Shown here: positions 27,634 through 35,873 of the stretch, one piece after another
Position numbering within the stretch: position 1 is the first letter of the stretch
How the letters are laid out: every line of letters starts with the position of its first letter
Assembly: GCA_050258755.1 (NCBI GenBank)
Contig: JBLMZI010000006.1
Coordinates: 124,001 to 188,000 of the forward strand
Reading direction: 5' to 3'
DNA: 64,000 nucleotides
Source: JBLMZI01 sp050258755
Lineage (GTDB): Bacteria; Bacillota; Syntrophomonadia; Syntrophomonadales; DTU052
The notes under the pieces: model-generated
Told to the model about the DNA's origin: nothing
What the model saw: the letters and a program-made list of their open reading frames with translations, nothing else
Databases searched by the model: none
Made by a program: the position numbers and the translations under genes

Positions 27634-30015
27634 TTAATTCCTATTTTTCAAAACATCAAGGAAATCAAGCTTCTGTACGCTGCGGACCGCAACTCCAAAT
27701 CCGGCCGCCACAAACAAAACGGTCAGCAGCACTGTAGCCGCATACGTTGGCAAATATAAAATCGGGGCCATTTGGAAGACCTCACTGCTGATCAGGCGGG
27801 CCACACCTTCGGCCAGAAGCCGCCCCAGCGGGATCCCTGCAAGGAGGCCCAAGCCAAGTTGAAGCAGCACTTCATTCCCCATTAATTGAACGATCTCGGC
27901 ATTCTTCATCCCGATTACCTTAAAGACCGCAAGCTCGCGAAGCCGCTCACCCAGGCTCATCACCGAGGAATTGTAGATAATCGCGCTGCCCAGCAGAATG
28001 GCAAACGCCGTCAAAATCAACATGGTGACCTTGAGCCGGTTTAAATTGACATCGAAGTTTGCCAGTTCTTTTTCACGGTTTATTACATCCTCAATCCTGG
28101 CGATCCCAGCCAAATATTGCTCAAGGGCCGGGCCTCTCCGGTCCACCTGAAGCATCACACCGGTGATCAGGTTGTGTTCCTCCAGCATGCGATTGACCGA
28201 GTCCAGGGATGCGGCGCCGGTTTTTCCGGCAACCTGTTTTGAAATCCCACTGATTCGATGTCTGGAATAATACTTTTTCCCCAGGCCCAGTTTGGTTTCC
28301 ACCATCACTTCGTCGCCTTTTTGCACCCCCAGCTTCTGGGCCGTTTTTTCACTGATAATGAGCCCGCTTGCCGGAACGGATAACAACCCGTTCTCAGTAT
28401 CGGTAAACGACGCCATCGCTGCGCCGAAGCCGAAACCCTGCATGATCACATCTGAATACGCACCGCCGCGGCTCAGCCGAACCGGCACCTCAAGGAATGG
28501 TTCACAATCGAGGACCCCGGGCCGGATGGCAATTTGTTTCGCTTCCGAAGCGGCCATCGGCAAGCTGAACCGGGCCAGCAAATCAAAACTCCGGTCCACG
28601 TAAAACGCCTGCTGGCGGGCATGGTTAAGGGAATCATTAATGAACATCGATACCATCAGCAACCCCACGGCACAGGCCACGCCGGTCACGGTAATCCAGA
28701 AACGCATGCGATGCCTGGCAATCCCGCGCAAGGTCATTTTCCAGGCCGAATCAACCTGATTCCAAAATGTGCGCCACTCTTCAAAAATCACACGCCGCCC
28801 ATTGGTCGGCGCTTCTTCCCGCATTGACTCCGCAGGACTGATGAAAACAATTCGGCGGCTGGCCAGCCAACCGGCCGCGACGCCTGCGCCGATGCCTAAA
28901 GCCGCTGATTGCCCGATCGTCATCCAACTGATGCTGAACGGATACTGCGGCAATGCGTAAAACGTCAAGTACACACCGGTTAGATACCGGGCGAAGCCAA
29001 GGCCTGCAATGATGCCGGCCACTGTACCCAGCATCCCAATGATAATGGTATAGCCCATATAGTGACCGATAATCTGTCTGCTGGTCAGCCCCAGCGCCTT
29101 CAGGATACCAATCTGCATGCGCTGGCTTTTCACCAAACGGCCCAACATAACAAATTCAACCGCAATGGCAATGACCAGAAAAATCGCCGGAATCACCCGG
29201 GTCTCAACCCGAAGCTGGCGAAGCTGATCATTCAAAAAGACGTTGCTGCTTTGATCGCGTTGGGCGTATTCGCCAAGATAACCATAGGGCCCGAGCAATT
29301 CCTTGACCTGCTGGATAATGAAAGCCTCATCAGCCCCCGGCGAAGTCCGCACGATGATGTTGTTACAGGCGTCGTCCATGCCCGTGAGCCGCTGGGCTGC
29401 CTCGGTTGTCACCACCAGAATCCCGAAACTCCTGGGATCATTCAGCATGGTCGTAATGTCTTTGACCGGATAAGTGAATTCCGGACTGGTTGCCGTTCCG
29501 ATCAAAGTCAACCGATTCAGCTGTCCATTGGCTATGACCCGAATTTGAGACCCGAAGCTCAGCCCGTTTGCGGCTGCGAATTGAGGATCGGCGATGGTTT
29601 CAATCCGGCTTCCCTCCGAAAAACGCTGAAAAGGTCTGCCGGTCAGCATATACAACGCATTGATGATAACCGGCGCAGAGCTGGGATAACTCACAATCCG
29701 AACTTTAGAACGTTCCCCGGTGTCATTCAGGCTGGGAAGGTCCTGAACAATCCGACCGTTGACAGCAGCGACCCCGGGCACTGATTGGATTTGCTTCAAC
29801 ACGGGTTCCGGGGCGTTTTTCACCTGAAAAAAGCAGTCCGCAAAGCGGCTCTCCTCGTAAAACCGGTTCTTGCTGATTTCCAAGTTAAGGTAAGTGGTCG
29901 ACATGCAAAGATACGTCATTATTCCGAGAGAAACCACGGCAACGAGAGACCAGAACTGCCCCTGAGTACGCTGTATAATCCGGAACAGGCGAATGAATAG
30001 CGTTTGGTTTACCAT
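27634..30015 (-). CDS. MacB/FtsX-type ABC permease with two FtsX domains
   Basis: 793 aa. There is an N-terminal helix (SLVAVVSLGIMTYLCMST) and a large extracytoplasmic domain. The first FtsX helical block is at about 270-390 (ILKALGLTSRQIIGHYMGYTIIIGMLGTVAGIIAG). A further helix and second extracytoplasmic domain follow, then a second FtsX block at the C-terminus (LAVFKVIGMKNAEIVQLMGNEVLLQLG). The duplicated FtsX arrangement is that of single-chain exporters of peptides, macrolides or lipoproteins. It overlaps the ATPase gene by 7 bp. The substrate is unknown; the neighbouring acyltransferase cluster is a candidate source. Confidence 0.85.
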   Translation of the reverse strand: MVNQTLFIRLFRIIQRTQGQFWSLVAVVSLGIMTYLCMSTTYLNLEISKNRFYEESRFADCFFQVKNAPEPVLKQIQSVPGVAAVNGRIVQDLPSLNDTGERSKVRIVSYPSSAPVIINALYMLTGRPFQRFSEGSRIETIADPQFAAANGLSFGSQIRVIANGQLNRLTLIGTATSPEFTYPVKDITTMLNDPRSFGILVVTTEAAQRLTGMDDACNNIIVRTSPGADEAFIIQQVKELLGPYGYLGEYAQRDQSSNVFLNDQLRQLRVETRVIPAIFLVIAIAVEFVMLGRLVKSQRMQIGILKALGLTSRQIIGHYMGYTIIIGMLGTVAGIIAGLGFARYLTGVYLTFYALPQYPFSISWMTIGQSAALGIGAGVAAGWLASRRIVFISPAESMREEAPTNGRRVIFEEWRTFWNQVDSAWKMTLRGIARHRMRFWITVTGVACAVGLLMVSMFINDSLNHARQQAFYVDRSFDLLARFSLPMAASEAKQIAIRPGVLDCEPFLEVPVRLSRGGAYSDVIMQGFGFGAAMASFTDTENGLLSVPASGLIISEKTAQKLGVQKGDEVMVETKLGLGKKYYSRHRISGISKQVAGKTGAASLDSVNRMLEEHNLITGVMLQVDRRGPALEQYLAGIARIEDVINREKELANFDVNLNRLKVTMLILTAFAILLGSAIIYNSSVMSLGERLRELAVFKVIGMKNAEIVQLMGNEVLLQLGLGLLAGIPLGRLLAEGVARLISSEVFQMAPILYLPTYAATVLLTVLFVAAGFGVAVRSVQKLDFLDVLKNRN

Positions 30016-30716
30016 TCGATTTGATCCGGGCTGACCGGCACCGCGTTTTCGGTGATGCCAGCGATGCAGCCGCTTCGCATTCTTATCACCCGTCCTGCCA
30101 TTTCGGCCAACGGCGTATTGTGGGTAACAATAACCACTGTGGTTCCCCGTTCCTGGTTGATTCTCGCTAAAAGGGTGAGGACGCGTTTACCGGTTTCAAA
30201 ATCAAGTGCCCCGGTAGGCTCATCACAGAGGAGGATCTTCGGTCTTTTGACCAGTGCCCGGGCAATTGAAACACGCTGCTGCTCGCCCCCGCTGAGCTGG
30301 GCCGGGAAATGATCCATCCGTTCCCGCAATCCCACGTCTATGAGAACTTCTTCGATCGACAGCGGATTTGGGACCAGTTTGGCTGCCAGAGCCACATTTT
30401 CGCGGGCGGTGAGATCAGGAATGAGGTTATAAAACTGAAACACAAAGCCGACATCCTGCCTCCGATAACGCGTGAGCGACCGGTCGGAGGCATCGGCCAG
30501 ATTTCTTCCGCTGACCGTCATGCGCCCCCGGTCTGGGCGGTCCATTCCTCCCAGCAGGTTCAGCAGCGTACTTTTACCGGACCCGCTAGGACCAAGGATG
30601 ACCACGAGTTCCCCTCTTCGAATCGTCAAATTGACCGAATGCAGCGCTTTAACATGAACTTCCCCCATCAGGTAGGTTCGTGCTGCATCTTTCATCTGGA
30701 TCAGTACATCATTGAT
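30009..30716 (-). CDS. ABC transporter ATP-binding protein, MacB/LolD type
   Basis: ATPase partner of the FtsX permease, with Walker A LGPSGSGKSTLLNLLGG, Q-loop FQFYNLIPDLTARENV, signature QLSGGEQQRVSIARALVKRP, Walker B ILLCDEPTGALD and H-loop VTHN. The start is unusual. The only good ribosome site (GGGAGGG at 30730-30724) lies 7 nt from an ATC codon at 30716, giving INDVLIQMKDAARTYLMG, the normal length for the family. ATG 30764 is in frame but would have a leader of about 10 nt and no ribosome site. ATG 30695 is a third option. The domain assignment is firm; the start is not. Confidence 0.85.
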   Translation of the reverse strand: MNDVLIQMKDAARTYLMGEVHVKALHSVNLTIRRGELVVILGPSGSGKSTLLNLLGGMDRPDRGRMTVSGRNLADASDRSLTRYRRQDVGFVFQFYNLIPDLTARENVALAAKLVPNPLSIEEVLIDVGLRERMDHFPAQLSGGEQQRVSIARALVKRPKILLCDEPTGALDFETGKRVLTLLARINQERGTTVVIVTHNTPLAEMAGRVIRMRSGCIAGITENAVPVSPDQIEW

Positions 30717-30780
30717 CGCATATCCCTCCCAGGTAAACGTTGGGCCGCCAGCGCTGATCATCATCCAGGTCGCAATTGTA

Positions 30781-30810
30781 AGTATACTATAAATTTAGCA
30801 TTTACTGGAA
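30781..30810 (-). promoter_or_regulatory. Probable promoter of the MacAB-like operon
   Basis: TATACT (30786-30781) on the minus strand with a weak TTCCAG 18 bp upstream in a very AT-rich stretch predicts a start near 30774. This bears on the choice of start codon in the ATPase gene. Confidence 0.4.
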
Positions 30811-30930
30811 ATTAATTTTTATCTGTGTTATATTTCTAGCACAACAGCATAGACACTATATGGGGTCGCTAACTGGTCATTTTTCAAGTATCCGAGGTCA
30901 TCATTTCAGTGATTTGGAGGAATGTTTTTC

Positions 30931-32571
30931 ATGTGCACTCTGGGATTTCATCGTTTTCGCCGCCCGCTCAGCCTGGTCCTGGCAGCCGTGTTAACCCTGC
31001 TGGTTTGGAGCCAGACGGCGTCAGCCTGTGATGTGGCTGTCGTTTCCGCGCAAGCGTCAGCGACTGGACGGCCTTTCATTTGGAAAAACTTCGACTGCTC
31101 ATCCTATTGGCGCCAGGAAATGAAGTACTATCCGGCCGCTAACCCCTCGGTCGGCGGTTATTACCTGCTTTATCACAATGATGATACCATGGCGCTCGCC
31201 AATAACGGGGATCCGCTCACGCCGCAGGCGGCGATGAACGAGGCCGGTTTCGCAATCTCGGTCGCCGCGGTTTATGAGGATTTTAATCCGCTCCATGAAT
31301 CCAAAAATCTGAATACCGATTTGGTTAAGGATGCGGCCGCGAATTGCAAAACGATTGCCGAATTCGAGGCTTACATAAAAGTGTGGCCAACCCAGCATTC
31401 TGGCCACCCCATCAGCGCCAACTATGTCGTCATCGATGCCCACGGCGGTGCGGCTTTATATGAAATGTACACCGGTCGGTGGACCGACATGGGCAAGCCA
31501 ATGCCTATTCAATATCGCAAATTTGATGCAAACACCGGCATCGCGACCAACCACCTTGGCCAGATGATCACCGTTTCTCAACCTTCGCCGTTTCCGGGCT
31601 TTGTAAACCGCACCAATTTGAATAACTACATCCCGTTCAATCCCGGCCGGGAACGAGCTGCCCGGGCGACGGAACTGTTGACCAAACTGGCGGAAGACGG
31701 TGATTTAAGCCCCGAAAAGATCATGTTCAAAGTGGCCAAAGACACCATTGGTCAGCAGTTGAACATCCCCGGCGGCGGTGACACCAAGTACAGCATGACA
31801 TACTGCATCAGCCGCAGTCAGACTCGCTCCGGCTCTGTCATTGAAGGGGTTGCTCCGGGCGGCGACCCGCGGCTGACGACCTACTGGTGCGCTTTTGGTG
31901 AACCATCGGTTTCGGTCTTTGTCCCGACCCTGGCCGGTTCCCATTCCGTCACAGATTATGTTTACATCGATACCCTGCTTCCAAATGGCATTTTTGCCGA
32001 CTTAAATGACGGCTGCCTGCTGACCAACGCCGAAGATCTTCGGGAAACCTGCAATTTAGAGCTCTATGAATCGAACCGGGGGAATCCGATCTTTGGGCCG
32101 GACGATAAATTCATCAACCGGCTGATCCTCTACGCGATTCAGAAGTGGACGCATCCTTTAGAAAAAATCGTGGTCGATAAAACGAACGAATATCTTGCCT
32201 TCTACCGGGAACATCCGGATCTGATCGATCCGGCGGAATTCCAGGCGTTCCAGCAATATTGCCACAGATTCGTCTACGAGAACTACCTGCTCACTTCCCC
32301 GTGGGCGGTATCCTGGGAATATCCAATGCCTTCAATCCCAAAACAAACGACCCCGGCTTCGCCGGAGCAGGCCGCGGGAGCACCGGCTGCCGGTCTGACT
32401 CAGCCCCAGACGCAGGCCACCGTAACGGACCAGGTCTATTCCCAGACACCAGATCCGGGGCCATCCCCGGGGACCAACCCGGCTGATCCGGATACGAATA
32501 AAGAGACCCCGTCCACCACAGTAACCGACCAGGTCTATAGCGGGTCCACTGAAACAGTGCCGCAGCCGTAA
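30931..32571 (+). CDS. Secreted Ntn-hydrolase, C45/choloylglycine-hydrolase-like
   Basis: 546 aa from ATG 30931, chosen because GGAGG lies 10 nt upstream; the earlier in-frame ATG touches the SD. There is a signal peptide (RRPLSLVLAAVLTLLVW) ending in SQTASA. Cleavage exposes C33 as N-terminal residue, the expected nucleophile of this hydrolase group, and GRPFIWKNFD follows at the distance seen in the family. INYVVIDAHGG-like and GIATNHLGQM segments fit the core. Family members cleave linear amides (penicillin V, bile salts, acyl-amino acids). The last ~75 residues are Pro/Thr-rich with TVTDQVYS occurring twice, probably a wall-spanning tail. The cleavage site also resembles a lipobox. Confidence 0.75.
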   Translation: MCTLGFHRFRRPLSLVLAAVLTLLVWSQTASACDVAVVSAQASATGRPFIWKNFDCSSYWRQEMKYYPAANPSVGGYYLLYHNDDTMALANNGDPLTPQAAMNEAGFAISVAAVYEDFNPLHESKNLNTDLVKDAAANCKTIAEFEAYIKVWPTQHSGHPISANYVVIDAHGGAALYEMYTGRWTDMGKPMPIQYRKFDANTGIATNHLGQMITVSQPSPFPGFVNRTNLNNYIPFNPGRERAARATELLTKLAEDGDLSPEKIMFKVAKDTIGQQLNIPGGGDTKYSMTYCISRSQTRSGSVIEGVAPGGDPRLTTYWCAFGEPSVSVFVPTLAGSHSVTDYVYIDTLLPNGIFADLNDGCLLTNAEDLRETCNLELYESNRGNPIFGPDDKFINRLILYAIQKWTHPLEKIVVDKTNEYLAFYREHPDLIDPAEFQAFQQYCHRFVYENYLLTSPWAVSWEYPMPSIPKQTTPASPEQAAGAPAAGLTQPQTQATVTDQVYSQTPDPGPSPGTNPADPDTNKETPSTTVTDQVYSGSTETVPQP

Positions 32572-32603
32572 AGTTGAGCCGGGATTCATAAAGCCCAACA
32601 GCC

Positions 32604-32647
32604 AAAAAGGAATGCCAGTGGTTTCTTCATGCCGGCATTCCTTTTTT
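32604..32647. terminator. Bidirectional intrinsic terminator
   Basis: AAAAAGGAATGCC (32604-32616) pairs with GGCATTCCTTTTTT (32634-32647). It serves the Ntn-hydrolase gene on the plus strand and possibly the membrane-protein gene on the minus strand. Confidence 0.85.
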
Positions 32648-32692
32648 CATTTCTTATGGATGAATTGATCATCTCAAACCGCGCGGATGGGT

Positions 32693-33136
32693 TTAGAACA
32701 TAAGCACGACATTCCGGATCAGGCTGTTCACCATGACAGCAATGAGAAAGGACACGCCAGGAAGAATCGCCGCCCAGGCAATCACCTCCACCCGCCGTTT
32801 TCCCCTCTGGTAATAAAAAACGGATGCGGCCGATAAGAGGATAAAAAACGATACTGCGGTTAAGGAAAGCAGTGTGCCCATCGTGCCGAGCCATTCGACT
32901 TCATGCCACTTGGCCGGCAGGCCGTCCCCCCATTGCAGCATCTGCCCATATTCCCAGTAACCCAGGGCCCCAACAAACGGGGGAACGAGGTACTTCCAAA
33001 TCCCATCAATGGCGTAAGTCACGATATAAAGTACGAAGATCACAAGTCCGATCGGGTAATAAAAAGCCCACGTGTATCCGGCAAGGGTGGCGATCAAAGC
33101 GCCAACGGTCGATATGACAATCGCGATATCCTGCAT
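32693..33136 (-). CDS. Four-helix membrane protein of unknown function
   Basis: 147 aa from ATG 33136, which has AAGGAGG 6 nt upstream; the TTG two codons earlier lies inside the ribosome site. Four hydrophobic helices are visible at about 4-22, 26-50, 80-105 and 118-140. They are separated by a loop with tryptophans (YWEYGQMLQWGDGLPAKWHEVEW). It resembles Yip1-domain proteins in size and helix layout, but no diagnostic motif allows assignment. It is a single gene between two terminators. Confidence 0.6.
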   Translation of the reverse strand: MQDIAIVISTVGALIATLAGYTWAFYYPIGLVIFVLYIVTYAIDGIWKYLVPPFVGALGYWEYGQMLQWGDGLPAKWHEVEWLGTMGTLLSLTAVSFFILLSAASVFYYQRGKRRVEVIAWAAILPGVSFLIAVMVNSLIRNVVLMF

Positions 33137-33310
33137 ATTCAACCTCCTTCACCCCAATGTTACGGATGAATCGCTTTTTCATCGATATCCATTCTTCAAT
33201 CATTCTTCGGTATAACCAGATTTCCCTCCTGCCCAGGCAGGGTTAATTGCCTGAGTTGTTCGCTCTGGCCGGGTCATCTCGCCTTAAAGCTGCCGGTTTT
33301 CCAAGCCAGC

Positions 33311-33340
33311 AAAAAAGACCCGCCGGTTAGGCGGGTCTTG
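33311..33340 (-). terminator. Intrinsic terminator after hisZ
   Basis: AAGACCCGCC and GGCGGGTCTT (33315-33324 and 33330-33339) form a 10-bp stem, followed on the minus strand by TTTTTTGC. It marks the end of the long purine-hisZ transcription unit. Confidence 0.9.
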
Positions 33341-33354
33341 TCTGACTCAATGGG

Positions 33355-34485
33355 TTATTCAACTTCCCGAATCTGCACCGGGGTGCCGACCGGCTCGCCG
33401 CTTAAGTCAACTTCGGCGATGTGACCTTGAAAGCGAAGATCGCGGGCCTTGTCCAGGACGGCCGCGAGGTCGTCCCCGCGAACGATCAGGCGCTGCTGCT
33501 TCGGCTTCGGGGGTTCCCCCTGAAGGCAGAGCAAGATGCGTTCAACCCCAACCGCAAACCCGGTTGCGGGCATGGGCTTGCCAAACTTCTCAAGCAGCCG
33601 GTCATAGCGGCCGCCGCCCAGAAGCGGGTAGCCCAGGTTGGGCGAATATCCTTCAAAGATGATTCCGGTGTAATAATCAAAACCCCGCAGGATGCCAAGG
33701 TCAATGCTGACCTGATCCTTGATCCCGTACTGCCCAATCAGATTGTACACCGCGGTCAGCTCTTCCACCGCCCGGGCGACATCCGGAAGGGCAACCATGC
33801 TTCGAATCTTTGAAAAGGCCTCGATCCCGCCCCGGGTTACCGGCAAGGCCATAAAAGCCTCACGATACTCGTCTTTAATGGGCAGACCGGCCAGCAGCTG
33901 TTCCAGGCCAACCAGGTCTTTGTGCAGCGTCAAGCGCATGACTTGTTCTTTTTGGAGCTCGGTCAATCCACTGTTTTCGATCAGCGCATGAAAGATGCCG
34001 ATATGGTTCAGGCTGATCTGAAATGAAAGCTCCTGTCGGTTCAGGATTTCGGCCGCAAGCGCAATGACTTCGGCATCGGCACGCGCACCTGCGGTGCCGA
34101 TCAATTCGACTCCGAGCTGATAAAACTCTTTGTACCGTCCAATCTGGGTTTCCGTATGACCGAAGATATTGGCACTGTAGAAAAGCCGCAAGGGTGTCAG
34201 GTCGTCCGCCATCCGGGTCGAAGCAACCCGGGCCAGCGGGATCGTCATTTCTGGCCGCAAAGCCAGCAGCCGGCCGTCCCGGTCCTGCATCAGGAACAAT
34301 TCATCCCGCATGTTCGTTCCGGCGCCGGCTTCGATCACTTCCAGGTATTCGAAAGTCGGTGTCACCACTTCCCGGTAGCCCCAGCGCTGGAATACATCGA
34401 CCGCACTGTTCTCTATTTCTCGCTTACGGCCGGCCTCGTCCGGCAGAAAATCCTTGGCTCCACGCACAACTTCACGCTTCTTCAC
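33355..34485 (-). CDS. hisZ: ATP phosphoribosyltransferase regulatory subunit HisZ
   Basis: Class II aminoacyl-tRNA-synthetase-like paralogue of HisRS that binds short HisG and makes it active and histidine-sensitive. GTG 34485 was chosen because its GTGA overlaps the yerC stop and AGGGGG lies upstream, giving 376 aa. Motifs are VRGAKDFLPDEAGRKREIENS, ALRPEMTIPLARVASTRM and RGFDYYTGIIFEGYSPNLGYPLLGGGRYDRLLE. It lacks the anticodon-binding domain expected of true HisRS. It is far from hisG (17379) and lies at the end of the purine operon. Confidence 0.9.
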   Translation of the reverse strand: MKKREVVRGAKDFLPDEAGRKREIENSAVDVFQRWGYREVVTPTFEYLEVIEAGAGTNMRDELFLMQDRDGRLLALRPEMTIPLARVASTRMADDLTPLRLFYSANIFGHTETQIGRYKEFYQLGVELIGTAGARADAEVIALAAEILNRQELSFQISLNHIGIFHALIENSGLTELQKEQVMRLTLHKDLVGLEQLLAGLPIKDEYREAFMALPVTRGGIEAFSKIRSMVALPDVARAVEELTAVYNLIGQYGIKDQVSIDLGILRGFDYYTGIIFEGYSPNLGYPLLGGGRYDRLLEKFGKPMPATGFAVGVERILLCLQGEPPKPKQQRLIVRGDDLAAVLDKARDLRFQGHIAEVDLSGEPVGTPVQIREVE

Positions 34486-34793
34486 TGCTGTTTCCCCCTG
34501 TTCAAAAGCCGGTCCAATACGAGGCGATAACCGCCAGGACCATAATTCAGGCATCGCTTTACCCGGCTGATCGTCGCGGTGCTGGCACCGGTTATTTCGG
34601 AGATCTGGCTGTAAGTCTGGCTTTCAGTCAGCAGCCGGGCAACCTCCAAACGCTGGGCCAATGCCTCCAGTTCGCTGACCGTGCACAGGTCATCGAGCAA
34701 CCGCAGGCATTCGTCCTGGGTTTGGAGCGCGGTCAGGGCGGCGGCCAAGTAATCGGCGGCTTCGCTTTTCCATTTGGGTTCAAATTCGGACAT
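34482..34793 (-). CDS. yerC: YerC/YecD-family TrpR-related regulator
   Basis: 103-aa helical DNA-binding protein of the TrpR superfamily. The recognisable core is LCTVSELEALAQRLEVARLLTESQTYSQISEITGASTATISRVKRCLNYG, with the helix-turn-helix over the last ~25 of these residues. From memory, relatives have been proposed to regulate histidine genes (HisR). The 4-bp overlap with hisZ supports that here, and a palindrome at the his promoter (18124-18142) is a candidate target. AGGGAGG lies 6-7 nt before ATG 34793 (GGGAGGGTAAACATG). Confidence 0.88.
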   Translation of the reverse strand: MSEFEPKWKSEAADYLAAALTALQTQDECLRLLDDLCTVSELEALAQRLEVARLLTESQTYSQISEITGASTATISRVKRCLNYGPGGYRLVLDRLLNRGKQQ

Positions 34794-34834
34794 GTTTACC
34801 CTCCCGTCATTACCCGGTTACACCGGGAAACAGC

Positions 34835-35497
34835 TTACAGCAGTTTTGCTTCGTTAATCGTCAGTTCGAAGCGGCAGCTCAGCATTTCGGCGGCCCGCTT
34901 GCACATGACCATCTTGGTCAGAAAGATTTCGAAGTAATCCATCACCGAACACAACTCGTTGTCGATCGCCAATTTCAAATTGATCGCCATCCGGTCCCGG
35001 TCAACGCTTAATTCCGATGCCTGAGCCGCGTAATTCACCCGGTCACGGGTGGTAAATGTGGCCGCATCGGTTTTTCGGACCCTGGTCTGATGCACATCCG
35101 ATTTATCCGCCAGGATCACAGCAGCAGCGATCCGGTTGACCGGCGAACCGCCGGCCTGCTCCTCATGAGAGCCGATGGCGCCCATAATGACCGCGATTTC
35201 GTCGTAATTCATGCCCATCTCGAGCAGAATGTCGAAAACAATCAAAGCGCCGGCCATGCCGTGACCATACCGGTTGACAACATTGCCAATATCGTGAAGA
35301 TACCCCGCAATCGCAGCCAGCTCCGCATCCCGCTCCGGATAGCCCAGTGCCGTCAACAACGCGCGGCTGCGCACCGAGACCAGGTCAGCATGGGCGAGAT
35401 TATGCTGGATGGCGCCGATCGCGCCCAGGAAGACATTGCTCAAAGCCATGAAACGGCTTATCGTTTCGTTTTGTTTGATATCTGCCAGCGTGATCAT
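34835..35497 (-). CDS. HD-domain phosphohydrolase-like protein
   Basis: 220 aa from ATG 35497, which has GAGGTGACCGGT ahead of it; the longer frame overlaps the previous gene. It has the HD-superfamily metal motif: an H in HNLAHADLVSVRSRALL, then AAIAGYLHDIGNV with the HD pair, HGMAGALI and GSHEEQAGG. Such proteins cleave phosphate esters or nucleotides; the substrate here is unknown. VILADKSDVHQTRVR is a common feature of this subfamily. It lies between the small membrane protein and yerC in the purine transcription unit. Confidence 0.78.
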   Translation of the reverse strand: MITLADIKQNETISRFMALSNVFLGAIGAIQHNLAHADLVSVRSRALLTALGYPERDAELAAIAGYLHDIGNVVNRYGHGMAGALIVFDILLEMGMNYDEIAVIMGAIGSHEEQAGGSPVNRIAAAVILADKSDVHQTRVRKTDAATFTTRDRVNYAAQASELSVDRDRMAINLKLAIDNELCSVMDYFEIFLTKMVMCKRAAEMLSCRFELTINEAKLL

Positions 35498-35516
35498 ACC
35501 GGTCACCTCTTCCCTA

Positions 35517-35855
35517 TTATCGTAGCGCATTGTGTCCGGTCAACGTCCCAGCTGCCGTCTGATTTGATGACACGCTCCAGAGCAGGTACAGCCAACCGGC
35601 TAATAAAAAGAGCCCAACCAGCGAAAAAAGCCACCAGACCATCGTATACGGGGCACGGCGCCGCCGCAAACCCTGAACCACCCAGGCTGGAACACCGAAA
35701 AACAGGGTTATGATCTCAATTCGCCGGCCGGACTCAAACAACGCCGCCAGAACGACTGCGCTGATAAAAACGGCCAGCAGCCCGCGGCGTATTCGCCAGC
35801 TCATGTGAAAAACCGATTCCGATCCCGGATTCCGGGGTCCATCGGGTTCGGTCAA
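35517..35855 (-). CDS. Small two-helix membrane protein
   Basis: 112 aa from TTG 35855, for which TAGGAG is 9 nt upstream; the TTG three codons earlier touches the ribosome site, and ATG 35804 is another option. Hydrophobic helices are at about 25-43 (RGLLAVFISAVVLAALF) and 73-92 (MVWWLFSLVGLFLLAGWLYLLW), joined by a very basic RRRRAPY loop. It follows purD by 18 bp and precedes the HD gene by 19 bp. The family is not recognised. Confidence 0.55.
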   Translation of the reverse strand: MTEPDGPRNPGSESVFHMSWRIRRGLLAVFISAVVLAALFESGRRIEIITLFFGVPAWVVQGLRRRRAPYTMVWWLFSLVGLFLLAGWLYLLWSVSSNQTAAGTLTGHNALR

Positions 35856-35873
35856 ATCCGCCAACTCCTATGA

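Noticed and set aside
33137..33310. Possible riboswitch upstream of the four-helix membrane protein
   Set aside because: Some short GC-rich pairings were seen on the minus strand, but no known riboswitch signature (glycine, fluoride, SAM, c-di-GMP, Mn) could be matched and no terminator follows.
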